The notes below the pieces were generated by a model. It ran no database searches. It worked only from the letters and a program-made list of their open reading frames with translations, and was not told where the DNA came from. From a virus, in IMG/VR virus record IMGVR_UViG_3300027687_000061, positions 1-26,649 of that record: a DNA stretch of 26,649 bases. The stretch is one strand, 5' to 3'. Numbering within the stretch: the first letter of the stretch is position 1; each line of letters opens with the position of its first letter. Shown in pieces: positions 23,731 through 26,649 of this stretch. The position numbers and the translations under genes are program-made.

Positions 23731-24936
23731 ATGACTACATTAAATCAAACTCAAAAAGAGACTGTTGAAATTTTGTACAAAAAGTACAAAAAAACAAATG
23801 TCTCAAGAACCGAGATCAACGAATTAGTTGATAACGGCACAATCAAAAATCCATCTTGGTTAAAATCTAATCAATACAAAGTTGATAGAGGCGTTTATGC
23901 TTTACCAATCGATGGTGATATTTCTTCTCAACTAAAAGAAGAAGTACAATCCGAATTACCTAAAAATGAAACTGCACCTGCTACTGAAATAGTAAGTCAG
24001 GCTGCATTTATCGTTTCATCTTTAACAGGCGATATCGTACCTTCTAAAGATCCTGTGTTTGTACCATGGGGATATTTCAAAGATATTCAAAAGATTGTCT
24101 CAAGTAAACAATTTTACCCAATCTTTATTACAGGTCTTTCTGGTAACGGTAAGACTATGAATGTTTCACAGGCTTGTGCTCAAACTAAAAGAGAATGTAT
24201 CCGTGTGAATATTACTATTGAAACCGATGAAGATGATTTACTCGGTGGTTATAGACTGCAAGACGGTCAAACTGTCTGGCAGAATGGTCCTGTTATCGAA
24301 GCAATGCAGAGAGGTGCTATACTTCTTTTAGATGAAATCGATCTTGCATCAAACAAGATTATGTGTTTACAACCTATTCTTGAAGGCAATGGTGTCTTTC
24401 TTAAAAAGATTAACAAGTTTATTAAACCTGCATTAGGGTTTAATGTGATTGCGACTGCCAATACTAAGGGTCAAGGATCTGAAGATGGCAAGTTTATCGG
24501 TACTAATATTCTTAACGAGGCATTCCTTGAGAGATTTCCGATTACTGTTGAGCAGGCATATCCTACAAATAAGATTGAAAGTAAAATCTTATTGAATGTT
24601 ATGTCCGAAAAAGGTTTGACAAAACAATCAGATGAGAAGTTTGCCGAGAACTTAATCACTTGGGCAGACATCATTCGTAAAACTTATTACGAAGGCGGTG
24701 TAGATGAGCTTATATCTACTAGACGATTGGTTCATATCGTAGAGGCATTCATTATCTTCAAAGATAAAATGAAGTCTATTGAGATGTGTACTAACCGATT
24801 TGACCTAGACACAAAAACTTCCTTTATGGACTTATATACCAAAGTTGATGGCGGCGAAGATATCACCGCTTGGGGTAATCCAGTCCTAGAAGAACCAGAT
24901 TCCGATGATAGTGAGGAAGATAACCCTAGTTACTAG
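23731..24936 (+). CDS. cobS: MoxR/CobS-type AAA+ ATPase
   Basis: 401 residues. I chose the ATG at 23731 because AAAGGA lies 6 nt upstream; the in-frame ATG at 23716 has no site. Residues 1-70 form a small domain shared with the protein at 23305. The AAA+ core follows: Walker A GLSGNGKT (about 135-142), the MoxR/CobS feature DEDDLLGGYRLQDGQTVWQNGPVIEAMQRGAILLLDEID with Walker B near 200, sensor 1 IATANT, and arginine finger region LNEAFLERFP. These ATPases pair with VWA proteins, here the gene at 20900 under a matching promoter. The name cobS follows marine-phage usage; a role in cobalamin is not shown. Confidence 0.88.
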   Translation: MTTLNQTQKETVEILYKKYKKTNVSRTEINELVDNGTIKNPSWLKSNQYKVDRGVYALPIDGDISSQLKEEVQSELPKNETAPATEIVSQAAFIVSSLTGDIVPSKDPVFVPWGYFKDIQKIVSSKQFYPIFITGLSGNGKTMNVSQACAQTKRECIRVNITIETDEDDLLGGYRLQDGQTVWQNGPVIEAMQRGAILLLDEIDLASNKIMCLQPILEGNGVFLKKINKFIKPALGFNVIATANTKGQGSEDGKFIGTNILNEAFLERFPITVEQAYPTNKIESKILLNVMSEKGLTKQSDEKFAENLITWADIIRKTYYEGGVDELISTRRLVHIVEAFIIFKDKMKSIEMCTNRFDLDTKTSFMDLYTKVDGGEDITAWGNPVLEEPDSDDSEEDNPSY

Positions 24937-24967
24937 AGTTATTCAAAATCTATTTCATAATGTAGTT

Positions 24968-24992
24968 GAGGGGCGGCTGATTACCGCCTCTC
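24968..24992 (+). terminator. Hairpin after the ATPase gene
   Basis: GAGGGGCGG pairs with CCGCCTCTC over nine positions (one G-U) around a seven-base loop, then a short T/A-rich tail. It is the expected place for a terminator, although the T-run is weak. Confidence 0.65.
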
Positions 24993-25015
24993 TTAAATCT
25001 ACCTCAGGCGGTCGC

Positions 25016-25044
25016 TTGACAAAGATACTATATTGTGATACGAT
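25016..25044 (+). promoter_or_regulatory. Early promoter of the 25083 two-gene unit
   Basis: TTGACA (25016-25021), 17-nt spacer ending TGA, then TACGAT (25039-25044). Unlike several others it has a real leader of about 30 nt with AAGGAG. Confidence 0.75.
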
Positions 25045-25082
25045 AATATCAACTAATAAAAAACTTGAAGGAGACTTATATT

Positions 25083-25436
25083 ATGCCAAACAAAAAGACT
25101 AAACTAAAAACTGAACAAAAATGGTCAGTTTCACTATCGGGTGCTTCAGTACCAACCTATTTGCAAGAACTTGCTAAAAAGAAAAATGTAAGTAATGCTC
25201 AAATAGTAAATGGTCTGCAGGATTATTTACAAGAAAATCCTAAATTTGCAAAAGAATTTATGGATTATTCTGCAACAATATCAACAAGTAGAAAAGTTCA
25301 AGCAACTGATTCAATACTTGCAAAGAAACTAACTGAAGTTGCAATATTGATTAAAAAATCAAAGAAACCAAAACAAAATATCTCTTTTTTGAGAAATAAA
25401 ATTAAAGAAGAAGCTGGTGAAAAATTACCCTATTAA
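25083..25436 (+). CDS. Small basic protein upstream of a nuclease-like frame
   Basis: 117 residues, Lys-rich at both ends. The ATG at 25083 has AAGGAG 9 nt upstream, so I prefer it to the in-frame TTG at 25065. The middle is helical (TYLQELAKKKNVSNAQIVNGLQDYLQENPKFAKEFMDYS), with a pattern that could be a small DNA-binding helical domain (KKKNVSNAQIVNGLQDYL), but I recognise no family. Its last 13 nt overlap the next open frame, which has no usual start codon, so the two may be coupled or joined by frameshifting. Confidence 0.65.
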   Translation: MPNKKTKLKTEQKWSVSLSGASVPTYLQELAKKKNVSNAQIVNGLQDYLQENPKFAKEFMDYSATISTSRKVQATDSILAKKLTEVAILIKKSKKPKQNISFLRNKIKEEAGEKLPY

Positions 25437-25900
25437 CAAATAAATTTAAATCAAATAAACAATTTGAAACTCACGCCCTAACAAAAGTTATAGGGCGTAA
25501 GTTTATTTTAGAGAATATAGCAGACGATGGAGAAGTTGGTAAAATAGCAGAACAAAAACTATTTGGTAAAGTTGCTCCTGCTGGTAAAGCAGATTTCTAT
25601 GTAAACGGTAAACCAGAAGAACTGAAAGCTTATAAATCAGGATCAATTCATATTCTTACAAGTATATCAGGATATAAAATAAAACAAAAAGCAACTGACA
25701 AAATGAAACGATCCAGTTTACTATACTATGAAAAAACAAATGGTACAATAATATTTGATACACTTTATAGACTTAATAATATGAATGAAGAAGTATTTAA
25801 AAAATCATTAAATATTAGAAAAAATAAGTATGGAAAGTATGAAGCTAATATAACATTAAAAAATTTAGAAAAATCATTTTCAATAAAAGAGGTTGCCTAG
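25424..25900 (+). CDS. Putative PD-(D/E)xK-type nuclease without a standard start codon
   Basis: The frame is open from 25421 (after a TGA at 25418) to a TAG at 25900, but contains no ATG, GTG or TTG until codon 94 (ATG at 25703). Upstream of that ATG the translation is clearly protein-like: FETHALTKVIGRKFI, then GKIAEQKLFGKVAPAGKADFYVNGKPEELKAYKSGSIHI. Counting from ATT at 25424, Asp57 and Glu66-Leu67-Lys68 make a D-(8)-E-x-K pattern in strand context, as in PD-(D/E)xK nucleases, and an early helix has a Glu (QFETH). Translation could start at ATT or arise by a -1 shift from the 25083 gene near GAA AAA TTA. A frameshift error in the sequence is also possible. The nuclease call is tentative. 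Confidence 0.5.
   Translation: MTLLTNKFKSNKQFETHALTKVIGRKFILENIADDGEVGKIAEQKLFGKVAPAGKADFYVNGKPEELKAYKSGSIHILTSISGYKIKQKATDKMKRSSLLYYEKTNGTIIFDTLYRLNNMNEEVFKKSLNIRKNKYGKYEANITLKNLEKSFSIKEVA
25473..25498 (+). other. Eight-base-pair hairpin inside the start of the nuclease-like frame
   Basis: ACGCCCTA pairs perfectly with TAGGGCGT around a ten-base loop. It is 37 nt after the stop of the 25083 gene and followed by a T-rich stretch (GTTTATTTTA), so it could be a weak terminator for that gene or an element controlling entry into the next frame. Confidence 0.5.
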
Positions 25901-25905
25901 TAGGC

Positions 25906-25934
25906 TTGACAATGAATAGAAAATATGATATTAT
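25906..25934 (+). promoter_or_regulatory. Early promoter of the HExxH protein / bS21 operon
   Basis: TTGACA (25906-25911), 17-nt spacer ending TGA, then TATTAT (25929-25934). The expected +1 at 25941 is one base before the ATG at 25942, with no ribosome binding site. Confidence 0.75.
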
Positions 25935-25941
25935 ATAAACA

Positions 25942-26292
25942 ATGAAAAACAAAACTGAAAAAAACATAATACCAAATTCTGTTAAAATCGGATATGTTAA
26001 TTATGAGTTCGACTTTTGGCCTGACACTTTTGCGACTACCGAAGAGGCACAAGGCGAGTTCTTTCAATCACAAGGTAAGATTGGTTTAAAATCTTCTACC
26101 TTAGATAGTATTCATGGTGTGAATACAGTTTTACATGAGATTATGCATGGCATAGTTTATCAGTATGGATTAGTAGAGCATCTTGGTGACAAAGAAGAAG
26201 TTACTGTTAATACGATAACAAATGGCTTAACAACTGTACTAGTTGATAACCCATGGTTAATAGATTATATACGAGGGCAGGTTAAGAAATGA
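25942..26292 (+). CDS. Small HExxH (zinc-peptidase-like) protein
   Basis: 116 residues. STLDSIHGVNTVLHEIMHGIVYQYGL contains His65-Glu66-x-x-His69 in a helix, and Glu85/Glu86 in KEEVTVNTITNGL could be the third ligand, followed by a helix, as in compact zincins of the ImmA/SprT size class. The N-terminal half is beta-rich (VKIGYVNYEFDFWPDTF). I cannot assign a family with certainty. In this position, co-transcribed with bS21, it could cleave a host regulator; that is inference. Its stop overlaps the bS21 start (ATGA). Confidence 0.7.
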   Translation: MKNKTEKNIIPNSVKIGYVNYEFDFWPDTFATTEEAQGEFFQSQGKIGLKSSTLDSIHGVNTVLHEIMHGIVYQYGLVEHLGDKEEVTVNTITNGLTTVLVDNPWLIDYIRGQVKK

Positions 26293-26498
26293 CAATATCA
26301 GTTGATGTAAGAAATAATAATGTAGATAAGGCAATGAGAATACTTAAAAAGAAGTTATTAAAAGAAGGCCTTATGAAAGAATTAAGAGATCGTAAACACT
26401 TTACTAAACCATCGCTTGTTAAAAGAGAAGAAAAGAAACAAGCAATTAGGAGAGTGAAAAAAGAACAGAGATTAAAAGCCATCAAAGACGGCTATTAA
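26289..26498 (+). CDS. rpsU: Ribosomal protein bS21 homologue
   Basis: 69 residues, the normal length for bS21. The opening strand (ISVDVRNNNVDKAMRILKKKLLKEGLMKELRDRKHFTKPS) follows the bacterial pattern V-R-x-N-x-x-x-x-A-(L/M)-R-x-(F/L)-K-(K/R)...-G-x-(L/M)-x-E-(L/V)-R-x-R-x-(F/H)-(Y/F)-x-K-P, and the remainder is Lys/Arg-rich helix. bS21 sits on the 30S platform near the anti-Shine-Dalgarno region of 16S rRNA and takes part in initiation. Phage copies are known in marine viruses. It overlaps the preceding stop (ATGA). Confidence 0.92.
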   Translation: MTISVDVRNNNVDKAMRILKKKLLKEGLMKELRDRKHFTKPSLVKREEKKQAIRRVKKEQRLKAIKDGY

Positions 26499-26583
26499 AA
26501 AGAATTACTTGGTATGATTATGTTGCCCATGCCAAATAATGTAATAAACAAAGGCGACAAAGACTTGAAGGAGTTAATATATT

Positions 26584-26649
26584 ATGGGTAGAAAAGCCTT
26601 AACAAAAAAAACAAAAGTACTAAACTTGTTATCAAAAGGAAAAGCAGTT
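26584..26649 (+). CDS. Small basic protein, N-terminal 22 residues (truncated by window)
   Basis: The ATG at 26584 has AAGGAG 10 nt upstream, in a context (ACTTGAAGGAG then AT-rich) much like that of the 25083 gene. The visible residues (MGRKALTKKTKVLNLLSKG) are basic, and I recall this kind of opening from small phage winged-helix proteins. Too little is present to assign it. Confidence 0.55.
   Translation, partial: MGRKALTKKTKVLNLLSKGKAV

Noticed and set aside
20900-24936. Reading the CobT/CobS-like pair as cobalamin synthesis genes
   Set aside because: There are no other corrin genes nearby, and the VWA protein has a metallopeptidase-like domain. The general MoxR-VWA architecture explains the similarity.
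25065-25082. TTG at 25065 as start of the small basic gene
   Set aside because: It overlaps the AAGGAG site that serves ATG 25083.
25703-25900. A 65-codon gene starting at ATG 25703
   Set aside because: The same frame is open and protein-like for 93 codons upstream, including the probable active site, so this ATG is internal.
26514-26591. 25-codon frame overlapping the start of the last gene
   Set aside because: It has no ribosome binding site and overlaps the clear AAGGAG-ATG of the 26584 gene. It could be a leader peptide, but support is too thin.
1-26649. tRNA genes, CRISPR arrays, insertion sequences and integrase or attachment sites
   Set aside because: I looked for cloverleaf arms, regularly spaced repeats, transposase motifs and long terminal inverted repeats and saw none; a tRNA covariance scan would be more reliable than reading by eye.

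Overview
The window looks like part of a T4-like marine myovirus (Caudoviricetes). The T4 core genes point to this: portal gp20, prohead core gp67/gp68, protease gp21, scaffold gp22, major capsid gp23, a gp19-type tail tube protein, UvsY, UvsW, late sigma factor gp55 and the gp46/gp47 nuclease. The very AT-rich composition, the two 2OG-Fe(II) oxygenases between uvsY and uvsW, the phage bS21 and the CobS/CobT-like pair fit marine cyanophage or pelagiphage relatives. A SAR11-infecting pelagimyophage is my best guess, by recall rather than comparison. Every protein gene I support is on the + strand.

Layout. (1) 1-5925 is the head module: 3' part of gp20, gp67, gp68, three related beta-rich structural-type proteins, a small Lys-rich protein, gp21, gp22 and gp23, closed by an intrinsic terminator at 5947-5977. 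T4-type late promoters (TATAAATA or close) precede gp67, gp22 and gp23. (2) 5995-6607 is a gp19-family tail tube gene with its own late promoter, placed after gp23 rather than before gp20. (3) 6638-14492 is replication, recombination and late transcription: uvsY, a small gene, two 2OG oxygenases, uvsW, an Sm/SH3-like protein, gp55, gp47, gp46, then peptide deformylase. (4) 14479-20679 is a tightly overlapping accessory run: small membrane protein, MTA/SAH-nucleosidase-like enzyme, GNAT, small protein, GNAT-2OG oxygenase fusion, PLP enzyme, glycosyltransferase-like protein, 2-hydroxyacid-dehydrogenase-like protein and DNA methyltransferase. (5) 20751-24936 is a VWA/HExxH protein and a MoxR/CobS-type AAA+ ATPase with a small protein sharing the ATPase's N-terminal domain. 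Nearly identical promoters drive this set. (6) 24968-26649 holds small host-takeover-type genes: a two-gene unit ending in a possible PD-(D/E)xK nuclease with no normal start codon, an HExxH protein, ribosomal protein bS21 and the start of a small basic protein.

The regulatory signals are unusually readable. A sigma70-type early promoter family (TTGAC, 14 nt, TGATAnnAT) recurs through the right-hand two thirds. Late promoters recur in the left third. Several promoters of both classes put the predicted +1 on, or one base before, the A of a start codon with no Shine-Dalgarno sequence, which predicts leaderless mRNAs. A phage-encoded bS21 and a peptide deformylase in the same window make altered translation initiation a testable theme.
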